The notes: generated from the sequence alone by a model not told the origin. 11,474 nucleotides of DNA from Tritrichomonas foetus (GCA_001839685.1 MLAK01000671.1:1-11474), one strand, 5' to 3'. Counted from the stretch's first letter, positions 1-7,494 are shown. Translations and numbers: made by a program.

Positions 1-352
1 TGTAAACCTTTCATATAGGAGGTGTGCTTTTTGACAGAAAAATGGGTAAATGTGATGTGACTTTGCTGGCCCTTTCAACTCATTCGGCCATTGGAGGAGA
101 CGCGTACTTCACTTCACCTTTTGCTAACCTCATAGGAAATTGGTTTTCAGCCCTTTTTTCTATAAATTCCTTATATTTTGCTGTCTGAGCTTAAACCTGA
201 ACCAACATAATGAAAAAATGATTTCTTATGATAATAAAATAAATACAAAAAAGATTAATTATCAACATTAATTAAATAATAGCTAGATCAATATTAATTA
301 ATTACAAGTCATTAAATAAAACCTGAAACAATTGAGTCAAAAAGTTCTATTT
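1..352. other. left flank with GC-richer block
   Basis: No recognised gene. Bases about 40-160 are clearly richer in G and C than the flanks. A short plus-strand ORF starts with ATG at 42 and stops with TGA at 186-188 (48 residues, beginning MGKCDVTLL). I do not recognise its product. The block includes GCTGGCC followed by CTTT (65-75), the same 7-mer that precedes the eL13 start. Bases 190-350 are plain AT-rich DNA downstream of the epimerase gene. The block could be a small gene, a non-coding RNA, or the promoter of a gene outside the window. No tRNA or standard snRNA signature was seen. Confidence 0.3.
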
Positions 353-1042
353 TTACTTACCAAGCTTTGCTTTATATTCATTCCACTTTTGGTCATCCAT
401 ACAAATTGCCGGCATTCCAATGTCTGTCACAATCAGCTCACCTGTCAGCTCTTCCTTATTTACAATTCCTTTTTTCGCTGCTGCGAAAGTGATTGTGTGC
501 GCGGCCTTCACGCAGACTCCGCAGATTTCGCCAGTGTTTCCATTCATTCCAGAAGGGAGATCAATTGCAACAACTTTGACACTTTGTGGGATAGCCGAAA
601 TGACTGAAGCAAACGGCTCCTTCACCTGGCCACGTGTTCCAGTTCCAAGGAGTGAATCAACGATCAGGTCACAATCGGAAAGATCTTTTGTTTCTTGAAC
701 CATTTTTTCTTGGTCAGCTGGAAACCTCACATCAAGTCTCTCATTTAGGCAGAGTTTCAAATAGACCAAGGCATCACCTTGATAAGATGATTCTGATGTG
801 AGACAAATAACACGAACTGTCACACCAACTAATGAAAGGAGATGGGCAATAACAAATCCATCACCAGCATTATTTCCTTTACCACAAAGAATTCCAACTT
901 TCTTTGCGTTTGGATATCTCGAATGAATAAAATCGAAAACAGTTTTACCAGCATTATACATTAATACAGTCCCTGGAATACCAAGGTCATGAATTGCACG
1001 GCGGTCAGCCTCTTGCATTTGCTCACATGCTAAACACAGCAT
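353..1042 (-). CDS. NAXE: NAD(P)H-hydrate epimerase (YjeF_N domain), standalone
   Basis: The 229-residue protein is a complete YjeF N-terminal domain. This enzyme interconverts the R and S forms of damaged, hydrated NAD(P)H so that a separate dehydratase can repair it. It opens with the family's helix (EQMQEADRRAI, residues 7-17) and LMYNAG (27-32, usually MENAG). The glycine-rich loop GKGNNAGDG is at 54-62, VDSLLGTGTRG at 128-138 and AIDLPSGMNGNTG at 159-171, where D161 sits at the conserved Asp of the (V/I)D(I/L)PSG motif. The usual NNGGDG reads NNAGDG. No dehydratase domain is fused, as in other eukaryotes but unlike bacterial Nnr. The start ATG sits at the natural beginning of the domain, with no obvious targeting extension. 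The stop is followed by AAAA, so TAAA overlaps it. It is divergent from eL13 with 209 bases between them. No clear initiator was found upstream. Confidence 0.93.
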   Translation of the reverse strand: MLCLACEQMQEADRRAIHDLGIPGTVLMYNAGKTVFDFIHSRYPNAKKVGILCGKGNNAGDGFVIAHLLSLVGVTVRVICLTSESSYQGDALVYLKLCLNERLDVRFPADQEKMVQETKDLSDCDLIVDSLLGTGTRGQVKEPFASVISAIPQSVKVVAIDLPSGMNGNTGEICGVCVKAAHTITFAAAKKGIVNKEELTGELIVTDIGMPAICMDDQKWNEYKAKLGK

Positions 1043-1229
1043 TTCTTTGGAGTTTTAAATTAACCTTATTTTTCACCTTACCCGAATTATTAACTAAGAT
1101 AAAAAACAATAATGTGGTTATATTTTAATTGATGAAAAATGGTTATCTTTATTATTTTCAACTCTCGAGATTGAATGTATTTTTTTCATAGAGATCATTG
1201 AATATTTTGAAAATGGTTGCATTGGCTGG

Positions 1230-1234
1230 CCTTT
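1230..1234 (+). promoter_or_regulatory. CCTTT initiator-like element of the eL13 gene
   Basis: CCTTT lies 18-22 bases before the eL13 ATG, in the context GGCTGGCCTTTTATA. In Trichomonas vaginalis, motif M5 (CCTTT) is a known alternative initiator where transcription begins. That gives a leader of about 20 bases and leaves the upstream ATG at 1213 (a 9-codon ORF including its stop, ending at 1239) outside the transcript. The assignment is inferred from position and sequence. Confidence 0.45.
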
Positions 1235-1251
1235 TATAAAAACTCGCCAAG

Positions 1252-1827
1252 ATGGTTTGCAAGAATAACATGGTTCCTAACGATCACCTCCGTAAAGCTT
1301 GGTACAAGCGTGTCAAGACATACTTTGATGATCCAGCCCGCAAAGTCCGCCGCCAGACCGCTCGTGCCAATCGTGCCAAGAAGATCGCCCCACGCCCAAT
1401 CGAAGGCCCACTCCGCCCAGTTGTCCACTGCCCAACCGCCCGCTACAACCGCCGCATCCGCCTTGGCCGTGGCTTCACACGCGAAGAACTCGTCGCTGCC
1501 GGATTCGATCCATCACGCGCACCATTCATGGGAGTTGCTGTCGACCACTTCCGCACACACTCAACTGACTCCCTCAAGCAAGTCAACGTCGACAGATTGA
1601 CTGCCTACAAGAACAAAATGGTCCGTGTCCATACAAAGACCGAAAAATTACCAGCATCAGTCCCACAACCAGCCCTCTTTGCACTCAATGCACCAGAGAA
1701 GCAAGTCCAATGGCGCGTAATCAAGGCTGAAGAGACAAAGACCAATCTTTTCAAGGCAAAGCGCGATGCACACAAGGCATGGCGCCAGTCCATCAAGGCC
1801 AAGGAAGAAGCCAAACGCAAGAAGTAA
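1252..1827 (+). CDS. RPL13: 60S ribosomal protein eL13
   Basis: The 191-residue product is a full-length eL13, a structural protein of the large cytosolic ribosomal subunit. The N-terminus (NNMVPNDHLRKAW, 5-17) and the basic stretch DDPARKVRRQTARANRAKK (26-44) match the family. The family signature region RYNRRIRLGRGFTREEL is at 64-80, followed by GFDPSRAPFMGVAVDHFR (84-101), and the tail is Lys-rich. Codon use is strongly biased to C-ending codons, unlike most genes here, as expected for a very highly expressed gene. The chosen ATG gives the expected short N-terminus. The stop is embedded in TAAA, the T. vaginalis-type polyadenylation signal. No intron is needed. Confidence 0.96.
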   Translation: MVCKNNMVPNDHLRKAWYKRVKTYFDDPARKVRRQTARANRAKKIAPRPIEGPLRPVVHCPTARYNRRIRLGRGFTREELVAAGFDPSRAPFMGVAVDHFRTHSTDSLKQVNVDRLTAYKNKMVRVHTKTEKLPASVPQPALFALNAPEKQVQWRVIKAEETKTNLFKAKRDAHKAWRQSIKAKEEAKRKK

Positions 1828-2558
1828 ATGTTAACGGTTTTTGTCCTTAAACATTACTCCATATTTAAATTCTCTAAATCTTTTCATTTGTTTTTTTCCC
1901 CTCCTGATCGACTTTTCTTTGAAGCAAAATTTGATTCAATTTTCCTAAAAATTGACCCTCTCTTCATTTCCAGGAGTCAGAAATTTTTCATCAATGTCAA
2001 TATCCCAAATTGAATTTTTCATTCGTCCTGGTCTTAACAGCTCATGCTAATACAAAGTTCTCTATGTGAAAAACGAATTAAAATTTCAACGAAATGAAAA
2101 TTGCGTCGTCGATCACAATTACAAAGTAATTATTTCTTCATTTTTTCGATAAATTGAATGGAAAAGTGTATGAATATGAATTATATTTCTTTGTATCTCA
2201 TTATTTAACGTTTCATTGAAGTAAAATAAATGATAAGAATCACGATTTCAGTTTTTCATTTATTCTTTTGGTAGACACATACAATACAAGAGTTATTTGA
2301 TAAATAATATGTTTCTATGTAAAATAAACTTAAATTAAGTTTCATTCTCTGATATGAAATTGTCAATATGAAAATTATGAAGCATGAATGTGATAAGAGT
2401 GAAATATTAAGGCAGGTAAAAGTATAGTGTTTCTTTTGTTTCTTTTTGTTTGACAAATTGTTGTCCAGACTGTCATGGTGCGAAACTTATGTTTCCATGA
2501 ATTGAATTGAATTGATTGTGAGTTTATTTGGTCAGAACATTTCTCAGACTTTCGCAAA
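1828..2558. other. intergenic region between eL13 and YOS1
   Basis: This is 731 bases of AT-rich DNA with no convincing gene. Short open stretches exist on both strands, for example a 25-codon minus-strand ORF around 1940-2020, but none is long, recognisable or joined by a credible intron. A short direct repeat of GAATT units lies near 2500. The last 60 bases should hold the YOS1 promoter; TCAGA sequences are present but do not match the TCAYW initiator consensus. Confidence 0.5.
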
Positions 2559-2835
2559 ATGGGACTCGTATGTTTGATTTCTAACTCCAGTTTTCACTTC
2601 TCTACGGCCTAATTATCTTAGCAAATGCAGTTTGTATATTAAATCAAGAACGCTTTTTGATGACATGTATTTTTATTTTCTAATTTCAGTCGGTCTCAAC
2701 TACTCACCAGAGTCGCACAACAGTTCGATGAAGGGGCGAATTGCCTATACAATCTATGCAGTCCAATCGACTTTACGTTTCCCACTTATCATCTTAAATG
2801 TATTACTTATCGTTTTCAGCATCATTTGGGGATAA
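2559..2835 (+). CDS. YOS1: YOS1/IER3IP1-family protein, two 23-nt introns
   Basis: Exons are 2559-2567, 2591-2666 and 2690-2835, encoding 76 residues. YOS1 (IER3IP1 in animals) is a small ER/early Golgi membrane protein that acts with Yip1/Yif1 in ER-to-Golgi vesicle transport. After splicing the protein starts MGLFSLLYGLIILANAV (first membrane segment, about 3-20). It then has the hallmark NQERFL (21-26; HEERFL in human) and a polar loop. It ends with TLRFPLIILN (56-65; MRVPLIIVN in human) inside the second membrane segment. Length and order match the family (about 80 residues). Without splicing the frame hits TAA at 2610-2612, and retaining intron 2 hits TAA at 2681-2683. The genomic frame around 2632 is therefore not the real N-terminus. 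The final TAA is followed by A, giving TAAA. Confidence 0.9.
2568..2590 (+). other. 23-nt intron 1 of YOS1
   Basis: Starts GTATGT and ends TTTCTAACTCCAG; phase 0, after codon 3. CTAAC is a branch-point-like motif lying only a few bases before the AG. Removal joins MGL to FSLLYG and restores the YOS1 frame. It aligns without gaps to intron 2. Confidence 0.88.
2667..2689 (+). other. 23-nt intron 2 of YOS1
   Basis: Starts GTATTT and ends TTTTCTAATTTCAG; phase 1, splitting the Phe-29 codon as T/TC. Same length and architecture as intron 1. Retention would give an in-frame TAA. Removal joins ERFLMT to the conserved second half of the protein. Confidence 0.88.
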
Positions 2836-3010
2836 AATTCGCCTAAATCATCATTTTATTTGACTAAACACAAACTATTTTTATTTTTTCGGGATTTTCC
2901 ATGAAATTTATTTGATGCAAATATTATTTTCCCCTTTTGTTGAACAGCACATATCTTTTTCGATTCAATTTCTAGACCACTGCATTAGGACTAAACATGG
3001 AAAGTATTAC

Positions 3011-3024
3011 GACCAAATTTGGTC
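3011..3024. repeat. perfect 14-bp palindrome
   Basis: GACCAAATTTGGTC is its own reverse complement. It could be a site for a dimeric DNA-binding protein, or chance in AT-rich DNA. It lies about 175 bases after the YOS1 stop and about 450 before the next ATG. Confidence 0.5.
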
Positions 3025-3461
3025 AATTCTTTAAGTGAATTTGGAATTACTTGCTTTTCTTTTGGTGGCAGTGTAGAGAAATAATCATTTTCTATTTGAC
3101 ATTTAGAACCTCACCTTTCAAATTATAATTTCAGGGTTTATTCGTGATTTATGAATTTTGATAAAAAAAATCATCGTTTTTGTAATTTCTGGAGAGAAAT
3201 TTTATGTTACATGAATTCATATCGAATAAATATGAAATATTATCAGAAAAAGCAAATATTTTTACGAAGATACAAGAAAGAATCATGAAGAAGCCGTTTA
3301 TTCGCCTTTTTGAATGCACTTTATTAAATTTGATAAGATTGGGTGAGAATCTAGCCGCAAGATTAGTGATCAAAAATATTGTCAGAAAAAATCGCCAATT
3401 TACATTCAATTTCCATTTTATGTAACTAGATATTCACTCAAAAATTGAAAAAAAATGAAAT

Positions 3462-3466
3462 TCACA
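3462..3466 (+). promoter_or_regulatory. TCACA initiator-like element
   Basis: Matches the T. vaginalis initiator TCA(+1)Y(A/T). The predicted +1 A at 3464 is 14 bases before the ATG at 3478, the typical spacing. It supports that ATG as the start. TCAYW is common in AT-rich DNA, so the call is tentative. Confidence 0.4.
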
Positions 3467-3477
3467 AAAATTTGAAA

Positions 3478-4695
3478 ATGTCTTCTCCGCAACGTTCTCC
3501 CAAATCACCACGAACTTTCGACTCGATTAAGCTTCGCCACACCACTAAAAATGTTGTAACTCCTTTTAATAAGCAAAATTCTCCTCATTCCAATTCATCA
3601 CCCGTCAAGAGCCCTTCCGTTTATTCCTCGCCTTCGAAAATGGTTACCAAAAACGAGTTTGACACGATGCTTGAATACGATCCGTTATATCCTCCAGTAA
3701 GAAATTCCAAGCTCAGCCAATCTTTATATGAGCTATCAGTTCACTTAAGAACAGTTTCAGACGTCAGGGACCAAATTCTATACTTCAGGGATAACGCGCC
3801 ACTTGTCAACTACAAATACAGTTGCGTTACAGACCTTCTTTTTGCATCAGCAAAATGTCCACCAGATATGCTTTTCTTCCTTCTCACAATGGCTGCAAAA
3901 ATGGTCAAATTAGGAAATGTTGCACCTGCCAAGCATTTAAGAATATACATCAAAATTTGCCAACATTTGTTATTAATGAATTATTTCTTCATTTCATTTA
4001 AAGTTGAACAAGATAAAGCAAAACATAAAATAAGGAAAATGTTGGCACTTTTCCAAGGTGTTTTAGCTGAAAATCGAACTGGAAAATCCGGGAAATTAAG
4101 TACAAGGCAAATTGAAAAATATCTTGAATCAAGAAATGTTGAATTATTAGAAATATCAGATAATGAAAATAATGATGATTTTGATGAAGACAAATCATCC
4201 AATGTATGCTTATCTGTTTCCAATAAGAATGGAACATTAAATTATAAGCCGAAAATTGATATTGATGAACTTGCATCAGTCAGACTTGATGTTGATCCAG
4301 ACCATTACACAAAAGAAGAACAAAATTCAATTAATTTCATTTCTGAATTAAATGCAGGAATTCCACTTGCAAGTCTGAAGAACAGTATGAAGGTTTTCTT
4401 AGCATCAAAAGATGACTTGTTTGAAAGAAGAAAAAGAGGTGCAACTGTCATTAAGACGATGAATCAAGATTTAATTAGACAAATTTTAAGACTTGTATCA
4501 CTCTTTGCATCATGGGATGTTGCATATGATGCATCGCTTGCTGTATGGGAAGTAATGCAGAAAAGTGATGATTTTGATGTTGATGCATTACTTTCACAGC
4601 TTCCAGTTTCCTATGGGGATTTCCTTGTGGAAGCTTTGAAAACTTTTGCAGAAGCTTCTGGCTTGCAATTCACCGATGTTGATAATCCGTATTAG
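3478..4695 (+). CDS. unrecognised 405-residue protein with Ser-Pro-rich N-terminus
   Basis: I do not recognise a family. The start is the first in-frame ATG; upstream codons are open only back to TTG and stop codons. Residues 1-54 are Ser/Pro-rich and basic, with eight S/T-P dipeptides at 3, 7, 10, 28, 35, 41, 45 and 51. Three of these (SPQR, SPVK, SPSK) fit the full S-P-x-K/R consensus of cyclin-dependent kinases. Residues 75-200 look mostly helical and rather hydrophobic, an acidic linker (DNENNDDFDEDK) spans 228-239, and 260-395 is again helical. There is no signal peptide or clear membrane segment. The first third uses more G/C-ending codons than the rest. It could be a cell-cycle-regulated scaffold or helical-repeat protein; that is inference only. 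The stop is TAG without an overlapping TAAA. Confidence 0.85.
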   Translation: MSSPQRSPKSPRTFDSIKLRHTTKNVVTPFNKQNSPHSNSSPVKSPSVYSSPSKMVTKNEFDTMLEYDPLYPPVRNSKLSQSLYELSVHLRTVSDVRDQILYFRDNAPLVNYKYSCVTDLLFASAKCPPDMLFFLLTMAAKMVKLGNVAPAKHLRIYIKICQHLLLMNYFFISFKVEQDKAKHKIRKMLALFQGVLAENRTGKSGKLSTRQIEKYLESRNVELLEISDNENNDDFDEDKSSNVCLSVSNKNGTLNYKPKIDIDELASVRLDVDPDHYTKEEQNSINFISELNAGIPLASLKNSMKVFLASKDDLFERRKRGATVIKTMNQDLIRQILRLVSLFASWDVAYDASLAVWEVMQKSDDFDVDALLSQLPVSYGDFLVEALKTFAEASGLQFTDVDNPY

Positions 4696-4932
4696 ATTTG
4701 AAAGTTACGTTATGTTTTTCTGAAATCAAGTAAATGTTCATTTCGATTTAACCTCAAATCGAATAAATCAATAAAAATTCTTTTCTTGCGAATTAAATTT
4801 TGCTATGTAACTTATATGAAAACAATTTTTGTAAAAATTCACCTAAATTTTTCCGTCAAAAGTAGACGAATGTTTTAATCAGAAATATTGTTCTAGTTGT
4901 AATGTTGTCCTCGTCTTTATGTTATTGATTTG

Positions 4933-6384
4933 TCAAATTTCTATATTTCTGCGTAGAAAGCAGAGACTATTATAAAAAACAATAGCTTTAGAGGAAATTA
5001 GTTCATCACTATTTTCTGTCAATTCATTAATTATAGTGAATCCATCATACTCTTCAAATTCCTGCCATGCAGAATACCAATCTGTATTACTAGATGCCAA
5101 CTCTAGAAGTATATATAAAGGATTCATTGCAGTATTAATAAACTTTTTTATATCAACAGATAAAATATCTAAAAAGCAATGAATAAAACCAGATTGAATG
5201 CATTGGATTCTTGCTGCTTCATTTCCTTTATTTACTAAATTAGCCATTACAGAAACAGCCTCAAATTTGGTTTTCATAGCACAATCACTTTCTATTTTAT
5301 TCACTACAATTTGCATTATTCCTTTTTCTATAAATAAAGCATAATAAATCGGATGACTTACAATCATATTACTTATCATCCATAAAGCAGCATATGAAAC
5401 TGTATCTTTGGATGATTTTGATAATTTTACAAGTTTGTTTAAATCGATATCAATGGGAGTATCAAAATACATAAAATGTCTTCCTAGAAGTAAAATTGAA
5501 TTCGCTACAATCGCAACATTTTTATTATTCATTATAAAATTTAAGCAAATTGTACTAAAATTATTTAATACGGCTTGACAAGTTTCTTGATTAGTTATAA
5601 TTTTTTTGGCTAGAGTTAAAAAATTAATCCATAAATCAGAAGCTTGTTGAATTTTAAACAAAGGAACAATGAAATTTAAGATAATATTTAATTGAATAAG
5701 ACTAAAATCATCAGCTTTAGAAATAACTCTGAATATTTTCAGTGGAAATCGACGAGTTTCAATTTTAAAACTATTATTTAGGATAATTTTTCGATAAAAT
5801 TCTAAAAATTCAAGTTTGATGATCAAATTTCTTGTTGACGGGAAATTTTTCACATTTTCATAGTAACATTTGAATAAATCCAAGATGAAATATTCATCAT
5901 TAATGTATTTGCTTGCAGCAACAAGTGAATTATTATGAAATGAACATTTGATAATCAGTTCAAATAATTTTTGTTCATTACTTCTGCTTAATTCAGCAAT
6001 AAATCGAATTACTCCAATTTGAACATCTCGAACTTGGGATAAAAGTAATTCCTCAAATATTATAGGGAAATTATATTGATGAAACTCAGGAAATTCACAT
6101 AAAATTGAACTTTGAGCACAGAATCTCAATGCTTCAAGAGTTTGAATTGTAAGCTCAATATTTTGTTGAGAATAAGCATTATATAAAGTGTAAAAACAAT
6201 ATACAACATTATTGTGACTTATTGGGATTGATGAAAAATCTAAATAAATAATTTTTTGGTGAATTTTCCCAAATTGTTTTTCATTCATTATCCATTCTTC
6301 TAAGTTATCATTTATGATTTCTTTGTTTATTAAATTATTTTTTGTCTTTTCTTCATCTTGATTTTTTGTGAAATTTTCATTCAT
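4933..6384 (-). CDS. divergent importin-alpha-like ARM-repeat protein
   Basis: The 483-residue all-helical protein resembles a karyopherin-alpha solenoid. Importin-alpha binds classical nuclear localisation signals and carries cargo through the nuclear pore with importin-beta. The best evidence is residues 315-470, which have the helix spacing of the last ARM repeats. YAALWMISNMI (331-341) holds the Trp-x3-Asn pair (W335, N339) that lines NLS-binding grooves. EAVSVMANLV (375-384) and AMNPLYILLEL (419-429) follow as degenerate repeats. DGFTIINELTENSDELISSKA (447-467) resembles the family's closing 'GGLDKIE...' repeat. The N-terminal 50 residues are mixed charge and lack the Arg/Lys-rich importin-beta-binding domain. 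Length is slightly below the usual 520 or so. It may instead be another ARM scaffold. It is divergent from EB1 with 231 bases between. TAACGA (minus strand, 6403-6408) resembles a Myb recognition element. Confidence 0.8.
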   Translation of the reverse strand: MNENFTKNQDEEKTKNNLINKEIINDNLEEWIMNEKQFGKIHQKIIYLDFSSIPISHNNVVYCFYTLYNAYSQQNIELTIQTLEALRFCAQSSILCEFPEFHQYNFPIIFEELLLSQVRDVQIGVIRFIAELSRSNEQKLFELIIKCSFHNNSLVAASKYINDEYFILDLFKCYYENVKNFPSTRNLIIKLEFLEFYRKIILNNSFKIETRRFPLKIFRVISKADDFSLIQLNIILNFIVPLFKIQQASDLWINFLTLAKKIITNQETCQAVLNNFSTICLNFIMNNKNVAIVANSILLLGRHFMYFDTPIDIDLNKLVKLSKSSKDTVSYAALWMISNMIVSHPIYYALFIEKGIMQIVVNKIESDCAMKTKFEAVSVMANLVNKGNEAARIQCIQSGFIHCFLDILSVDIKKFINTAMNPLYILLELASSNTDWYSAWQEFEEYDGFTIINELTENSDELISSKAIVFYNSLCFLRRNIEI

Positions 6385-6604
6385 TCCTTGAGTCTACACT
6401 TTTCGTTAATTTGACTTTTTATTTGACCTTAAATAATCATGGAAAAAGTTGGTGACAACGATCAAATTTAATTGAAAATACAAGAAGCGCTTCGCTGTTG
6501 TAAACTTTTCAAAGTTTTTTACGACGATAAATTTTGAATTCATAAAGAAATAAAAATAATCTCAAAAAAGAGGAAAAATTCCTAACGTGCATAATTTTAA
6601 ACGG

Positions 6605-6609
6605 TCACA
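6605..6609 (+). promoter_or_regulatory. TCACA initiator-like element of EB1
   Basis: Matches the trichomonad initiator TCAYW. The predicted +1 A at 6607 is 9 bases before the ATG at 6616, so the first of several nearby ATGs (6616, 6628, 6634, 6637) would be used. Confidence 0.5.
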
Positions 6610-6615
6610 ATCGAA

Positions 6616-7494
6616 ATGGCGAGACCTATGGGTATGATGAGCGGCTGCTACTTCGTTGGCCGTGCAGAACTTCTTGAGTGGGTCAATGACTTACTCCAGC
6701 TTAATTACGACAAAGTCGAAGACACCTCAAACGGAGCCGCATTTTGCCAAATCATCGATGCGATTCATCCAGGCACAGTGTCTCTCGGTCGTGTCAACTA
6801 CAACGCTGTGTCTGAAGCTGAAATGGTCGAAAACTACAAAATTTTACAGGACGCTTTCAACAAAAACGGAATCACTCAGTATATTGATGTCGCAACTCTT
6901 TGTAAAGGAAAATATATGGCAGCACTCGAACTATTTCAGTGGATTCACGGTTACTACGAGCAAACAGGTGGTGTAAGCGATTACGATGCTGTTGCCAGAC
7001 GTAAATCAACGCATTGCAAAGAACCAAACAGCAGAGGACGAATCAACAAAAAACCGGCAGGAATGGCGAAACGACAAGGTGGAATGGGTGCCGCCAGTGG
7101 TGCCAAACTCGCAGCAGCACAGAAAGGCATAAGGCCAGGCGCAATTCCAGGCACGCACGAGGCGAAGCAAGTCCAGCCAAAGGCAGCAAGGCCAGTGAGG
7201 AAACAGGAGCCAGAAACTTCAGCTAGAGGAGCAGCTAAACCTGCTAAAGCAGCAGGTGCATCATCAGGTGAAGTGAAAGAGCTGAAATCCCAAATTGCAG
7301 AATTGAAAGAAGAACTCGAACAGATGAATCAAGAAAGAGACTTCTATTATGAAAAGTTAAGGAAAATAGAAGATTTCTGCCAGGACAACGAAGAAGAAGC
7401 AATCGTCCAGAGCATCTTGAACATACTCTACGAGGCTGATGAAGAAAAGGGATTCTTGCCTCCAGACGATGAAGACGATGATGATGATGAATAA
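6616..7494 (+). CDS. EB1: EB1 family microtubule plus-end-binding protein
   Basis: The 292-residue protein tracks growing microtubule plus ends and recruits partner proteins there. A calponin-homology domain spans about 15-118 (VGRAELLEWVNDLLQLNYDK; later NYKILQDAFNK; LCKGKYMAALELFQWIHGYY). A basic, Ala/Gly/Gln/Lys-rich linker (120-217) is expected to aid microtubule contact. A coiled coil (about 218-250) leads into the EB1 C-terminal dimerisation motif RDFYYEKLRKIEDFCQ (241-256), which forms the pocket for SxIP-motif partners. Length fits the family (about 270-330). The tail is a run of Asp/Glu (284-292) and lacks the EEY/F ending that binds CAP-Gly proteins in animals. Codon use is moderately rich in C-ending codons. 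The stop lies in TAAA. It is divergent from the importin-like gene. Confidence 0.96.
   Translation: MARPMGMMSGCYFVGRAELLEWVNDLLQLNYDKVEDTSNGAAFCQIIDAIHPGTVSLGRVNYNAVSEAEMVENYKILQDAFNKNGITQYIDVATLCKGKYMAALELFQWIHGYYEQTGGVSDYDAVARRKSTHCKEPNSRGRINKKPAGMAKRQGGMGAASGAKLAAAQKGIRPGAIPGTHEAKQVQPKAARPVRKQEPETSARGAAKPAKAAGASSGEVKELKSQIAELKEELEQMNQERDFYYEKLRKIEDFCQDNEEEAIVQSILNILYEADEEKGFLPPDDEDDDDDE

Larger units (their letters stand above)
2836..3477. other. intergenic region between YOS1 and the 405-residue gene
   Basis: This is 642 bases of mostly AT-rich DNA. A plus-strand ORF of 73 codons (ATG at 3204 to TAA at 3425) and an overlapping minus-strand ORF of 86 codons (3149-3409) exist. Neither is recognisable and neither has supporting signals, so I do not call either as a gene. 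A perfect 14-bp palindrome is at 3011-3024. ATAATTTCAG near 3125-3134 resembles an intron 3' end, but no matching GTAT donor lies at intron distance. Confidence 0.4.

Noticed and set aside
1213..1239. Upstream ORF before eL13
   Set aside because: The likely CCTTT start site at 1230-1234 lies inside it, so its ATG would not be transcribed.
1940..2040. 25-33 codon minus-strand open stretch with coding-like composition
   Set aside because: Ends in stops, no donor or branch motifs to extend it, and the plus strand is equally open in places.
2632..2835. 67-codon ORF read as an intact small membrane protein
   Set aside because: Its first part translates sequence out of frame and includes intron 2. 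The spliced model gives a complete YOS1 instead.
3120..3135. ATAATTTCAG as an intron acceptor
   Set aside because: No GTAT donor at a 23-nt or similarly short distance and no coding exon to join.
3204..3425. 73-codon plus-strand ORF (and an overlapping 86-codon minus ORF at 3149-3409)
   Set aside because: No recognisable family, no initiator, and both strands are open over the same AT-rich stretch, which suggests chance. The frame does not join the 405-residue gene.
3445..3477. N-terminal extension of the 405-residue protein
   Set aside because: It starts at TTG, not ATG. The ATG at 3478 has a TCACA initiator 14 bases upstream, which would place the extension outside the mRNA.
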